From contig NZ_CP020814.1 in the NCBI RefSeq assembly GCF_002109385.1, positions 1,635,501-1,699,500 of the forward strand: DNA of 64,000 nucleotides, in the 5' to 3' direction. Shown here one piece after another: positions 1-8,901 of this stretch. Each line of letters begins with the position of its first letter. The first letter of the stretch is position 1. This stretch comes from Halalkalibacter krulwichiae (lineage in GTDB: Bacteria > Bacillota > Bacilli > Bacillales > Bacillaceae_D). The notes under the pieces were generated by a model that was given only the letters and a program-made list of their open reading frames with translations, was not told the origin of the DNA and did not search any database. A program made the position numbers and the translations under genes.

Positions 1-43
1 CTAGCCCTACTTTTGTGAAAGTAAATATTCTCCAAACTAACTG

Positions 44-72
44 TTGCTAAATATACAAAATCATAGTTTAAT
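44..72 (+). promoter_or_regulatory. Candidate sigma-A promoter of the cobalamin operon
   Basis: TTGCTA (44-49) and TTTAAT (67-72) are separated by 17 bases. A start near 79 would begin just before the first riboswitch stem at 92. Only the hexamers and spacing support it; neither hexamer is perfect. Confidence 0.45.
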
Positions 73-90
73 AGACATTATATGACAAAA

Positions 91-256
91 TATTAAAAGT
101 GCCATAAGTAATCAACTGTGGATAATAGGGAAATCAGTTAAAATCTGATGCAGCCCCCGCTACTGTAAGTGTCGATGAACATGTAAAACCACTAGATTTT
201 TTCTAGGAAGGGACATAAGTAAGTTTGAGACACAAGCCAGGAGACCTGCTTTTAAT
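91..256 (+). ncRNA. Cobalamin riboswitch, first of two
   Basis: The B12-box signature GCCAGGAGACCTGC lies at about 236-249, and the upstream core GCAGCCCCCGCTACTGT at about 150-166. Closing stem P1 is ATTAAAAG (92-99) pairing with CTTTTAAT (249-256). The aptamer is followed by its own intrinsic terminator, so B12 binding should cause premature termination. It lies upstream of a complete second copy in the same leader. Confidence 0.95.
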
Positions 257-342
257 ATATGAATCCAATCTTCGGAGGGAAGGTTTGGGGTGAGCATCTA
301 GAAATCTAGTTGAGTAGATTTCTAATTTGATCATGCCTATAC

Positions 343-374
343 CCTTAACTTCAAGATGGAGTTAAGGTTTTTTT
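343..374 (+). terminator. Expression-platform terminator of riboswitch 1
   Basis: CCTTAACT (343-350) pairs with AGTTAAGG (360-367), followed by seven T. It separates the two aptamers, so transcription must pass it before the second is made. Confidence 0.85.
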
Positions 375-385
375 ATTATCGTCAT

Positions 386-548
386 GAAACAAGGTGCGTA
401 ACGACTCGTTATGCTTAAAAGGGAAGAACGGTGCAAATCCGTCACGGTCCCGCCACTGTAATGGGGAATTTCATTGTATGAAGTCACTGAGTATTCGGGA
501 AGACACAATGAAATGATGAACCTAAGTCAGGAGACCTGCCTTGTTTTC
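386..548 (+). ncRNA. Cobalamin riboswitch, second of two
   Basis: A second complete aptamer: core GCCACTGTAATGGGG region around 452-466, B12 box GTCAGGAGACCTGCC at about 526-540, and P1 AAACAAGG (387-394) pairing with CCTTGTTT (539-546). Its core is closer to the family consensus (GGTGCAAATCC at 430-440) than that of the first copy. Together they form a serial two-switch leader for the operon. Confidence 0.96.
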
Positions 549-619
549 GTCTTCAATACCTACGGGTCATAGGTAGAGAAGTGTAATAGATGAGCTTACT
601 ATTCGTTTGCCGTTTAATG

Positions 620-648
620 CACCTCTATCTTTGATAGAGGTGTTTTTT
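620..648 (+). terminator. Expression-platform terminator of riboswitch 2
   Basis: CACCTCTATC (620-629) pairs perfectly with GATAGAGGTG (633-642), followed by six T. It ends 64 bases before the cbiW start and is the last barrier before the operon. Confidence 0.9.
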
Positions 649-712
649 GTTTCGTAGTCTAGCGTTACTAATCTAATCTGTTTGGAAAAAATTACTTTGG
701 AGTTGATGAAAC

Positions 713-1095
713 ATGACAACTTGGAATTTAAAGGGTACCCAAAAGCACGTATTAATTTGTAATGGTTCTAGCTGTATGCGTAAGGAGGGGAAGAAATAAC
801 TCTCGCAATTCGTGAAGAGATTGCAACCCTTCAATTAGATCATGAAATTCACACATCACGAACTCGTTGTAATGGGCGTTGTAAGGATGCTTGTGTCGTC
901 ATTGTATATCCAGAAGGCAAGTGGTATTCGGCAACGTCTACGGAGGTAGGACGTGACATTATAAAAAATCACGTTGACCCAAGCATTCACTTACATGACG
1001 CATTAATATATGACTTCGTAGATGATGAACTGAATGCAGTCAATGAGTCAAGCAGAATTGAAGGAATTATGAAAAAGGAAAAAACAAACGTTTAG
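713..1095 (+). pseudogene. cbiW: CbiW-like [2Fe-2S] thioredoxin-fold ferredoxin, apparent frameshift
   Basis: Small iron-sulfur protein that opens the B12 operon, as in P. megaterium. The ATG frame reads 28 codons (including C16-x4-C21) and stops at TAA 797-799. The next frame continues without a stop to TAG 1093-1095, with C53-x3-C57-x3-C61. One more G in the four-G run at 787-790 joins both parts into a normal 127-residue protein with four conserved cysteines. The family binds a [2Fe-2S] cluster; its exact role in corrin synthesis is not established and may be electron delivery (inference). The run overlaps an SD-like AAGGAGGGG. I judge a base-calling error more likely than true loss. Confidence 0.8.
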
Positions 1096-1123
1096 TTTTC
1101 TAACATGGAAGGAGGCTAGTAAG

Positions 1124-2770
1124 ATGCTTGGGAAAATACTTGTCATAGGCTTTGGTCCTGGAAGTTTTGATCATATGACAAACAGGGCACAAACGGCAAT
1201 ACAAGAAAGTGAATGCATCATTGGGTATAAAACGTACGTTGACTTGATTCAAGATTTACTGACGGATCAAGAAATTATTAGTACAGGAATGTCTGAGGAA
1301 GTCAGCCGTGCTCAAGCAGCGGTAAAACTTGCAGAACAAGGAAAAACCGTAGCTGTCATTTCAAGTGGAGATGCTGGAGTGTACGGAATGGCAGGACTAG
1401 TTTATGAGGTTTTAATCGAAAAAGGGTGGACAGAGAATACAGGAGTGAGCGTTGAGGTGATTCCAGGTGTTTCTGCAAGCAACTCCTGCGCTTCTTTACT
1501 AGGAGCACCGATCATGCATGATGCGTGTACGATTAGTTTAAGCGACCATTTGACACCTTGGTCTCTTATTGAAAAGCGAATTGATGCAGCGGCACAAGCT
1601 GACTTTGTCATTAGCTTATATAATCCGAAAAGCGGTAGAAGAACGAGACAAATCCAAGAGGCTCAGAAGATTTTACTTGAATATCGTTCACCGCAAACGC
1701 CAGTAGGCTTAGTGAAAAGTGCTTACCGAGATCGTCAACAGATTGTTATAACGGATCTTGAAAACATGCTGAATCATGATATCGGCATGCTGACAACTGT
1801 CGTAATCGGGAACTCATCTACATTTCTCTATGATAATAAAATGATAACGCCAAGAGGATATCAAAGAAAATATACGTTACATACTGAAAAACAACGATTA
1901 AGACCGCACGAGCGGTTACGTCATGAGAACGAGCCTTGGGCGTTACATCAAGGGAAAAAGGAATGGGATACTCAGAAATCAGAAACAGCCGCAACGGTAA
2001 CAACAGTTCATTCCATTAAAGCTGGCTCACTAGAACTAGCATTAGAGGCGTTAAGTAAAGTGGAAGAGAGTACTTCTACTAGCTATAAAAAAGAAAATAA
2101 AACCGTTCACCATCCCGTCGTTTCGGTGTTTGAACTAGCAGTCAGTCCAGGAATTGTTAATAAGCAATTTACACCTAAACAAATGCTCACGTTAGCTGAA
2201 GTGGTCGGAAATGAAGGGGAAATGGAGTATACCCCTCATCATCAGATACATTTGCGAATACCAACGGCAAATCCTAATGACATTACAGAAAAATTAGAAG
2301 AGGCAGGCTTTATTCTTGAACCTTTAGGAGATGTCTTTCAATTAAAAGCTTGTGATTTTTGTGAAGGGGAGAAAAAAGATTCAATCCCACATGCAGAAGA
2401 GTTGCATCAAAAATTAAGTGGCGTTCCTCTTCCGAAAGAGTTAAAGGTTGGATTTAACGGTTGTGGCATGGCTTGTTACGGTGCCGTTAATGATGATATT
2501 GGTATTATTTTTCGTAAAGGGAAATTTGATTTGTTTTTAGGGGCAAAAACCGTTGGTCGAACAGCCCATGCCGGTCAGCCTGTTGCAGAAGGAATTGAGC
2601 CTGACAAAATTGTTGAAGTTGTTGAAACCATCATTCAGGAGTACAAAGAAAAAGGTCATCCAAACGAACGCTTCTTTAAATATTTCAAACGTGTAGGGAC
2701 CATTCAAGGCTATACATACCAAGATATGACACCAAAGATTGAGATTGAACCAGCTCCGTGTGGAGACTAA
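1124..2770 (+). CDS. cbiH60: CbiH60: cobalt-factor III C17-methyltransferase fused to an Fe-S domain
   Basis: A 548-residue fusion. Residues 1 to about 240 are a SAM-dependent tetrapyrrole methylase of the CbiH/CobJ family, with the glycine-rich GFGPG start (residues 9-13) and SGDAGVYGMA (81-90); it methylates C17 and drives ring contraction. The C-terminal half resembles the sulfite/nitrite reductase ferredoxin-like fold. It carries C410-x2-C413 and C447-x3-C451, expected to hold a [4Fe-4S] cluster as in P. megaterium CbiH60. The start follows AAGGAGG (1109-1115). It acts in the cytoplasm in the cobalt-early branch and is followed after 21 bases by cbiX. Confidence 0.95.
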   Translation: MLGKILVIGFGPGSFDHMTNRAQTAIQESECIIGYKTYVDLIQDLLTDQEIISTGMSEEVSRAQAAVKLAEQGKTVAVISSGDAGVYGMAGLVYEVLIEKGWTENTGVSVEVIPGVSASNSCASLLGAPIMHDACTISLSDHLTPWSLIEKRIDAAAQADFVISLYNPKSGRRTRQIQEAQKILLEYRSPQTPVGLVKSAYRDRQQIVITDLENMLNHDIGMLTTVVIGNSSTFLYDNKMITPRGYQRKYTLHTEKQRLRPHERLRHENEPWALHQGKKEWDTQKSETAATVTTVHSIKAGSLELALEALSKVEESTSTSYKKENKTVHHPVVSVFELAVSPGIVNKQFTPKQMLTLAEVVGNEGEMEYTPHHQIHLRIPTANPNDITEKLEEAGFILEPLGDVFQLKACDFCEGEKKDSIPHAEELHQKLSGVPLPKELKVGFNGCGMACYGAVNDDIGIIFRKGKFDLFLGAKTVGRTAHAGQPVAEGIEPDKIVEVVETIIQEYKEKGHPNERFFKYFKRVGTIQGYTYQDMTPKIEIEPAPCGD

Positions 2771-2791
2771 ATAAATATGGGGGAAATGAAC

Positions 2792-3670
2792 ATGAAAGCT
2801 ATTTTACTTGTTGGACACGGTAGTAGAGATCCTGAAGGAAATGAACAAGTCAGACAAATGATTGAAGAATTAACTAGTCAACTAGATTCTACTTTACTAG
2901 TTGAAACGTGTTTTTTAGAATTCGAGAAGCCAACGATTGAACAAGGAATTCAAGCTTGTGTCGAAAAGGGAGCAGCAAGTGTTTACGTCATTCCACTTAT
3001 GCTACTCGCAGCGGGACACTCTAAAATTCATATACCTGTAGCGATTGATGAAGCGAAAAAGAAATATCCTCAAGTCAAATTTACGTATGGCAGACCATTT
3101 GGTATTCATGAAGAAGCTATTGAAATTTGTAAAAGTCGTTTAGAGGAAGTTGGGGAAAATCTAGCTGAACCAAAAGAGGACACAGCAGTACTTTTATTAG
3201 GACGCGGTGGTAGTGATCCGGATGCAAACAGTGACCTTTATAAGATTAATCGCCTCCTCTGGGAAAAAACGAATTACAAATTAGTCGAACCTGCATTTAT
3301 GGGAGTAACCGATCCACTCATTAAAGAAGGAGTAGAGCGCTGTATTAAGCTTGGAGCTAAGAAAATAGTAGTTTTGCCGTATTTTTTATTTACCGGAATT
3401 TTAATAAAGCGATTAGAAGGCTTAATGAGTGACTTTGAACGTGAATACCCAGGTGTGCAATTTAAGCTAGCAGGCTACTTCGGGTTTCATACGCGTTTAA
3501 AAACCATTATTAAAGACCGTATTGAAGAAGCGCTACAAGGTGATGTCAAAATGAATTGTGATACTTGTCAATATCGAATTGCTGCAATGGAACATATCGA
3601 TCACCATCATCATCATGACCACGATCACGCTCATCACCATCATCACGAGCATGAGGCTCAGAAACTATGA
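2792..3670 (+). CDS. cbiX: Sirohydrochlorin cobaltochelatase CbiX, long form with His-rich tail
   Basis: Inserts Co2+ into sirohydrochlorin, the defining step of the cobalt-early pathway. It has two CbiX/SirB-type repeats (LLVGHGSRDPEG at the N-terminus; LLLGRGGSDPD in the second half). A short MNCDTC motif follows, then a C-terminal tail with about 15 histidines mixed with Asp and Glu (about 3596-3654). In the long Bacillus form the cysteines hold an Fe-S centre and the His tail is thought to store or deliver metal. ATG 2792 is preferred because GGGGGA lies 7 bases before it; in-frame ATGs at 2777 and 2786 would add up to five residues. The next gene overlaps its stop. Confidence 0.95.
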   Translation: MKAILLVGHGSRDPEGNEQVRQMIEELTSQLDSTLLVETCFLEFEKPTIEQGIQACVEKGAASVYVIPLMLLAAGHSKIHIPVAIDEAKKKYPQVKFTYGRPFGIHEEAIEICKSRLEEVGENLAEPKEDTAVLLLGRGGSDPDANSDLYKINRLLWEKTNYKLVEPAFMGVTDPLIKEGVERCIKLGAKKIVVLPYFLFTGILIKRLEGLMSDFEREYPGVQFKLAGYFGFHTRLKTIIKDRIEEALQGDVKMNCDTCQYRIAAMEHIDHHHHHDHDHAHHHHHEHEAQKL

Positions 3671-4458
3671 TTCTATTTTTAGCTGGAACAAGTGACGCTA
3701 GACAACTAGCGATTACGCTCTCCGATGCCGGACACAAGCTTTTAACAACAGTTGTAACAGATAACGCTTCGATTGAATTGCGTAAAGCGGGGCTTGATGT
3801 CTTAGTAGGGCGGTTAACGAGTGAAGATTTTACACAATTGATACAAGAGCAAGGCTTTCAAGCTGTAGTAGATGCAAGTCACCCTTTTGCAGAAGAAGCT
3901 AGTGTAAATGCTTTAACTGCAGCAAAAGAAGCAGGTGTGCCTTATATACGTTATGAGAGAGAATCACAATCTCATGAACAAAAAGGCGTTACGATGGTTG
4001 AATCCTACAAAGAAGCAGCTGAACGAGCTTTTGAGAAAAAAGGCGTGATCCTACTTACTACAGGAAGCAAAACCCTTCAAGTTTTTGCAGAGAAGCTTCT
4101 GAATCAACCTGATATCCGAGTCGTTGCTAGGATGCTTCCGAGAAAAGATAACATGGAAAAATGTGAACAGTTAGGATTTTCACAAAAAGACATAGTCGCG
4201 ATACAAGGGCCATTTACAAAAGAGTTCAACTATGCTCTTTATCGTCAGTACAGTGTGACAACGATGGTTACGAAAGAAAGTGGCAAAGTTGGCTCAGTAG
4301 ATGAAAAGATAGAGGCAGCGAGTGAATTAGGCATAGAGACAATCATCATTAAGAGACCAAAAATTCAATATGAAAATAAGTTTTCTAACTTCTCTGATGT
4401 ATTGAAATTTGTTAACGAAAAATTACGAAAAGAAGCGAAAGCGACTGGAGGCTATTAA
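3667..4458 (+). CDS. cbiJ: Cobalt-precorrin-6A reductase
   Basis: Reduces cobalt-precorrin-6A to 6B using a pyridine nucleotide. The 263 residues match the CbiJ/CobK family: N-terminal LFLAGTSDARQLA, then the DASHPFAEEAS segment and LLTTGSKTL near the middle. The ATG overlaps the cbiX stop (ATGA), which implies translational coupling. cbiC follows after 2 bases. Confidence 0.94.
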   Translation: MILFLAGTSDARQLAITLSDAGHKLLTTVVTDNASIELRKAGLDVLVGRLTSEDFTQLIQEQGFQAVVDASHPFAEEASVNALTAAKEAGVPYIRYERESQSHEQKGVTMVESYKEAAERAFEKKGVILLTTGSKTLQVFAEKLLNQPDIRVVARMLPRKDNMEKCEQLGFSQKDIVAIQGPFTKEFNYALYRQYSVTTMVTKESGKVGSVDEKIEAASELGIETIIIKRPKIQYENKFSNFSDVLKFVNEKLRKEAKATGGY

Positions 4459-4460
4459 AC

Positions 4461-5108
4461 ATGGATTTTTTAACAGATTTTAAACCTTTAACGGTTCAAC
4501 CCCAAGAGATCGAGGGAATGAGTTTTCAAATGATTGACGAAGAATTTGGAGAGCATTCCTTTACAGATGACCAGTATAAAGTCGTGCAACGAGTCGTCCA
4601 TGCATCGGCGGATTTTGAATTAGGACATAGTATGTTGATTCATGAAAAAGCGATTAAAGCAGGAATTGAAGCGATACGAAATGGTGAAAAAGTGTATGCA
4701 GACGTACAAATGATTGTAAGTGGTGTTAGTAAAGGGAGAATTGAAAAGCATGGTGGAAGTGTAAATGTGTATATTTCCGACCCGGATGTGATGGAAGAAG
4801 CAAAACGATTAAACACAACCCGAGCGATTATATCTGTGAGAAAAGCGATTCAGCAGTTCGAAGGTGGAATTTTTGCGATTGGAAATGCACCAACTGCTTT
4901 GCTTGAGTTAATTCGGTTAATTAAAGAAGGTTATGCTAAGCCAAGTTTAGTAATCGGTTTGCCAGTAGGATTTGTGTCGGCACCTGAGTCAAAGGAAGAA
5001 TTAGCAAAGCTAGATGTACCGTTTATTACAAATGTCGGTAGAAAAGGCGGTAGTACGGTTACGGTTGCGGCATTAAATGCAATATCTCTTTTAGCTGAAA
5101 AGGCATAA
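4461..5108 (+). CDS. cbiC: Cobalt-precorrin-8 methylmutase
   Basis: Moves the C11 methyl group to C12, giving cobyrinic acid. The 215-residue length and the segments RVVHASADFE, DVQMIVSGVS, GNAPTALLELI and LPVGFVSAPESKE are typical of CbiC/CobH; the histidine of RVVHAS is the family's catalytic base. It sits between cbiJ and cbiD with two-base gaps. Confidence 0.96.
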   Translation: MDFLTDFKPLTVQPQEIEGMSFQMIDEEFGEHSFTDDQYKVVQRVVHASADFELGHSMLIHEKAIKAGIEAIRNGEKVYADVQMIVSGVSKGRIEKHGGSVNVYISDPDVMEEAKRLNTTRAIISVRKAIQQFEGGIFAIGNAPTALLELIRLIKEGYAKPSLVIGLPVGFVSAPESKEELAKLDVPFITNVGRKGGSTVTVAALNAISLLAEKA

Positions 5109-5110
5109 AA

Positions 5111-6250
5111 ATGGAAGCGAAAGCTAAAAAAAAGGATAAAAAAGAGATGCGCTCGGGTTATACGACGGGCGCTTGTGCAACGGCTACAACGAAAGCAGCA
5201 CTAACCGCTCTTATTACACAAGAAAAACAATTAGAGGCAACGATCTATTTACCTGTTGGAAAGTTCGCGACCTTTGAGATGGAAAACTGTGATTTGGGTT
5301 CAGAATATGCCGTAGCTGGAACGATTAAAGATGCGGGTGATGACCCAGATGCTACACATGGTGCGTTGATCATTGCAAGAGTAAGTTGGTCATCAGAACC
5401 CGGAATTCACTTAGATGGTGGGGTTGGTGTTGGTCGAGTTACAAAGGAGGGTCTCCCTGTGCCAGTCGGACAAGCTGCCATTAATCCTGTTCCTAGAAAA
5501 ATGATCTGTGAAACAGCGGAAGAAGTGCTTCACTCTTTTGGGATTAAAAGAGGAATTTCGATTGTCATTTCGGTTCCAGACGGTGAAAAGATGGCTGAAA
5601 AAACGTTAAATAAACGTCTCGGCATTATTGGCGGTATTTCGATCCTAGGCACAAGAGGTACAGTGATCCCTTTTTCTAGTTCAGCTTATATGGCTAGTAT
5701 TGTTCAAGCGATTAGTGTTGCACGGGCAAGTGGCTGTCGTCATGTTGTCATATCGACTGGTGGACGTAGTGAAAAATTTGGCATTCAGCAATACCCGGAG
5801 CTTCCTGAAGAAGCTTTTATTGAGATGGGAGATTTTGTTGGTTTTACCTTAAAGCAATGCAAGAAACAAGGAATCGAAAAAGTATCTCTTGTTGGCATGA
5901 TGGGGAAGTTTTCAAAAGTAGCACAAGGTGTGATGATGGTTCATTCTAAAAGTGCACCTGTTGATTTTACCTTTTTAAAAAATGTTGCACGTGAAGCTGG
6001 TGTAACAGATCAACCATTACTTGAAACAGTGTTAGGGGCTAATACTGCTTCGCAAGTTGGTGATTTAATGCTGGAACATGGGTATAAAAAATTCTTCACC
6101 ATTCTTTGCGACTATTGTTGTGCAGCGGGATTAAAGGAAGTGGGCGGAGGAATGTCGATTGAAACAACTTTGTATTCGATGAAGGGTGTGTTTCTAGGAA
6201 AGGCAGGGAAAGATGACAGAACAAAAAATGAAAATCATTGGAATTGGTGA
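5111..6250 (+). CDS. cbiD: Cobalt-precorrin-5B C1-methyltransferase
   Basis: Methylates C1 of the corrin ring in the cobalt-early pathway; this family has no counterpart in the oxygen-dependent route. It starts with the diagnostic [17 protein letters not shown] after a short lysine-rich N-terminus. Later come [18 protein letters not shown] and [15 protein letters not shown]. At 379 residues it is of normal length. The last 38 bases overlap cbiET. Confidence 0.96.
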   Translation: MEAKAKKKDKKEMRSGYTTGACATATTKAALTALITQEKQLEATIYLPVGKFATFEMENCDLGSEYAVAGTIKDAGDDPDATHGALIIARVSWSSEPGIHLDGGVGVGRVTKEGLPVPVGQAAINPVPRKMICETAEEVLHSFGIKRGISIVISVPDGEKMAEKTLNKRLGIIGGISILGTRGTVIPFSSSAYMASIVQAISVARASGCRHVVISTGGRSEKFGIQQYPELPEEAFIEMGDFVGFTLKQCKKQGIEKVSLVGMMGKFSKVAQGVMMVHSKSAPVDFTFLKNVAREAGVTDQPLLETVLGANTASQVGDLMLEHGYKKFFTILCDYCCAAGLKEVGGGMSIETTLYSMKGVFLGKAGKDDRTKNENHWNW

Positions 6251-7430
6251 TGATGGAAAACGAAGCCTATTACCAATCTATGAAAAGTGGATTTATGAGA
6301 GCGAGATTTTAGTAGGTGGAGAAAGACAACTGGCTTTCTTTTCTGATTATTCAGGAGAAAAAAGAGTATTAAAGGGTGGATTAACCGATCTAGTCAATGG
6401 TTTAAGTAAGGAAACGAAAAAAATAGTCATCTTGGCGTCAGGAGACCCTTTATTTTACGGAATTGGTAGCTATTTAGCCAAAAAATTAAATGTTGAGATT
6501 TACCCCTATTTAAGCTCCATCCAACTTGCTTTTGCCCGTATGAATGAACGGTGGCAGGACGCTTATGTAACGAGTGTTCATGGCAGAAGCATGAAAGGAC
6601 TTGCTCAGCGTATAAATGGGCGAGACAAAATAGCGTTGTTAACAGATGCTTTGAATAACCCAATTGAAATAGCTCGCTATTTGCGTTCGTTTGGAATGAA
6701 TGAGTATCGAATGTTCGTTGCAGAAAACCTTGGTGGAGAAAATGAACGTTATGGTTTCTATGACTTTGAAGAAATAGAAGCAATGGATTTTTCGCCACTT
6801 AATGTTGTTATCCTTCAAAGAGTAAAAGAAGTGAAAACTTGGGGAATGGGCATAGAGGATCATGAATTTCATCAAAGAAAACCAGAAAAAGGGTTACTGA
6901 CGAAAAAGGAAATTCGAACTCTTAGTTTAATGGCCTTGAATTTAAAAGAAAATAGTACCGTTTGGGATATTGGAACGTGTACCGGTTCAGTTGCGATTGA
7001 GGCTAGTCTGATTGCAAAGGAAGGAAGTGTGTTTGCAATCGAGAAAAACGAACAAGATCTCAACAACTGTATGTTAAATCAAATTAAATTTCGAACCGAT
7101 TTCACGGCCATTCAAGGAAAGGCACCAGATAAGCTAGACACGTTTCCCGATCCTGATGCCATTTTCATTGGGGGAACGGCTGGAAGCATGGAAGATATTT
7201 TATCAACCTGTTGTACCCGGTTGAAAAATGGTGGAAGAATTGTTTTAAATGCCGTTACAATCGAAAATTTAATGCAAGCAGTTGAGGTTTTTAAACAAAA
7301 TGGATTTGAGCCTACGATTACCCTTGCTCAAATCTCAAGAAGCAAACCAATTTTGAATCTAACAAGGTTCGATTCGTTGAATCCAATTTATATCATTACC
7401 GCACAACGTAAGGAAGGGGCTTCATTATGA
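6213..7430 (+). CDS. cbiET: Cobalt-precorrin-6B C5,C15-methyltransferase and decarboxylase, CbiE-CbiT fusion
   Basis: A 405-residue fusion. The CbiE tetrapyrrole methylase part covers about residues 1-205 ([14 protein letters not shown]). The CbiT Rossmann-fold part covers about 215-405 ([18 protein letters not shown]-binding motif; AIFIGGTAG). Together they methylate C5 and C15 and decarboxylate the acetate side chain at C12. The fusion is usual in Bacillus and equals CobL. A second in-frame ATG at 6228 is possible, but GGGAAAG directly before 6213 favours the first. cbiL overlaps the stop. Confidence 0.95.
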   Translation: MTEQKMKIIGIGDDGKRSLLPIYEKWIYESEILVGGERQLAFFSDYSGEKRVLKGGLTDLVNGLSKETKKIVILASGDPLFYGIGSYLAKKLNVEIYPYLSSIQLAFARMNERWQDAYVTSVHGRSMKGLAQRINGRDKIALLTDALNNPIEIARYLRSFGMNEYRMFVAENLGGENERYGFYDFEEIEAMDFSPLNVVILQRVKEVKTWGMGIEDHEFHQRKPEKGLLTKKEIRTLSLMALNLKENSTVWDIGTCTGSVAIEASLIAKEGSVFAIEKNEQDLNNCMLNQIKFRTDFTAIQGKAPDKLDTFPDPDAIFIGGTAGSMEDILSTCCTRLKNGGRIVLNAVTIENLMQAVEVFKQNGFEPTITLAQISRSKPILNLTRFDSLNPIYIITAQRKEGASL

Positions 7431-8128
7431 TAGGAACATTGTATGGATTAGGAGTAGGTCCTGGAGATCCAGAACTTCTGACGATCAAAGCATTCAGGAA
7501 ATTGAAGGAAGCAGATGTTATTGCCTACCCTAAAAAAAGGAAGGGTAGCAAAAGTTACGCGCACCGTATTATCGATGTGTATATAACCCCAGGGGAAAAA
7601 GAGATGTTAGGTCTTGTCTTCCCGATGACAAAGGATCCTGTTATTTTGCAACGGGAATGGTCAAATACGGTGGATCAGGTTTGGGAGCAACTTAAAATCG
7701 GGAAGGATGTTGCGTTTGTAACAGAAGGAGATCCTCTTTTATATAGTACGTTTATTCACATGATGAATCTAGTGAAAAAACGCCATCCAGAAGTAACGAT
7801 TCAGACTGTACCAGGAATTTCATCCATTAATGGGGCAGCTTCTAGACTGGGCATTGCGCTTGCTGAAGGGGATGATCATGTCGCAGTTATTCCAGCAACT
7901 GATGACTATGAAGCAATGAAAAAAGCAATTGTTGAACATGATTGTGTTGTGTTTATAAAGGTCGCAAAAGTGATCGACCTCATTCTTAGCATATTGCGTG
8001 AGCTTGAATTATTGGACAAGGCGTCTGTTGTTACGAAAGTCACATCTGATGAGGAAGTCATTTGGAAGATCGATGAATTAGAAAGAGCTGAGCTAGAATA
8101 CTTAACGCTAATGGTGGTGAGAAAATAA
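7427..8128 (+). CDS. cbiL: Cobalt-factor II C20-methyltransferase
   Basis: SAM-dependent methylation of C20, the first methylation after cobalt insertion. The N-terminus [18 protein letters not shown] and the [12 protein letters not shown] and VPGISS segments place it in CbiL/CobI rather than in the CbiF or CobA branches. The length of 233 residues is normal. It overlaps both neighbours by one to four bases. Confidence 0.95.
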   Translation: MIGTLYGLGVGPGDPELLTIKAFRKLKEADVIAYPKKRKGSKSYAHRIIDVYITPGEKEMLGLVFPMTKDPVILQREWSNTVDQVWEQLKIGKDVAFVTEGDPLLYSTFIHMMNLVKKRHPEVTIQTVPGISSINGAASRLGIALAEGDDHVAVIPATDDYEAMKKAIVEHDCVVFIKVAKVIDLILSILRELELLDKASVVTKVTSDEEVIWKIDELERAELEYLTLMVVRK

Positions 8129-8901
8129 TGGAAATTACAATTATTGGAGCGGGTCCTGGAGATCCAGACTTAATTACGGTTAAGGGATTGAAGAAACTAG
8201 AAGAAGCCGATGTCGTTTTGTATGCTGATTCACTTGTAAGTGAGGAGCTTATTGAACGAGCTAAACCGGAAGCGGAAGTAATGAAAACAGCGGGGATGCA
8301 TCTTGAAGAAATGGTTGAAGTTATGGTCGAGCGTGTCCAACAAGGTAAGAAGGTCGTTCGCGTTCATACAGGAGACCCTGCAGTATATGGGGCAATCATG
8401 GAACAAATTTCTCTATTAAATAAACAGGAAGTTCATGTTGAGATTATTCCAGGAGTTAGTTCTGTTTTTGCTTCAGCCGCAGCGCTGGGTGCCGAATTAA
8501 CGATTCCAGATTTAACTCAAACGGTCATCTTAACACGTGCTGAAGGGCGTACGCCGGTTCCGGAAACAGAGAAACTACGAGATTTAGCAAAACATAATTG
8601 TACAGTTGCTTTGTTTTTAAGTGCAACGTTAACGAAGAAAATTGTCAGAGAGTTCTTAGCTGCAGGGTGGAGTAAGGATACCCCAGTTGGAGTCGTTTAT
8701 AAAGCGACTTGGCCTGATCAAAAAATTGTCCGTTCAACCCTTGAAAACTTAGATGACGATATGCGCGTAAATGGAATTAGAAAACAAGCAATGATTTTAG
8801 CTGGTTGGGCACTAGATCAAGATATTCATAGTAAGGAATTTAAATCAAAATTGTACGATAAAGAATTTACACATGGCTTTCGGAAGGGAGTGAAACAATG
8901 A
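8128..8901 (+). CDS. cbiF: Cobalt-precorrin-4 C11-methyltransferase
   Basis: Methylates C11. The 257 residues show IIGAGPGDPDLITVKG, LYADSLVSEEL (the CbiF/CobM signature), HTGDPAVYGAIMEQ and VPGVSS-like IIPGVSSVFA. The start codon overlaps the cbiL stop (TAATG), so the two are probably translationally coupled. Confidence 0.96.
   Translation: MEITIIGAGPGDPDLITVKGLKKLEEADVVLYADSLVSEELIERAKPEAEVMKTAGMHLEEMVEVMVERVQQGKKVVRVHTGDPAVYGAIMEQISLLNKQEVHVEIIPGVSSVFASAAALGAELTIPDLTQTVILTRAEGRTPVPETEKLRDLAKHNCTVALFLSATLTKKIVREFLAAGWSKDTPVGVVYKATWPDQKIVRSTLENLDDDMRVNGIRKQAMILAGWALDQDIHSKEFKSKLYDKEFTHGFRKGVKQ

Noticed and set aside
787..799. Programmed -1 frameshift in cbiW of the dnaX type
   Set aside because: No X-XXY-YYZ heptamer is present in the correct frame; the A-site codon would mismatch after slipping. 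A base-calling error is simpler.
3596..3654. CAT/CAC triplet run as a microsatellite
   Set aside because: It encodes the natural His-rich tail of long-form CbiX, in frame and interrupted by Asp and Glu codons.
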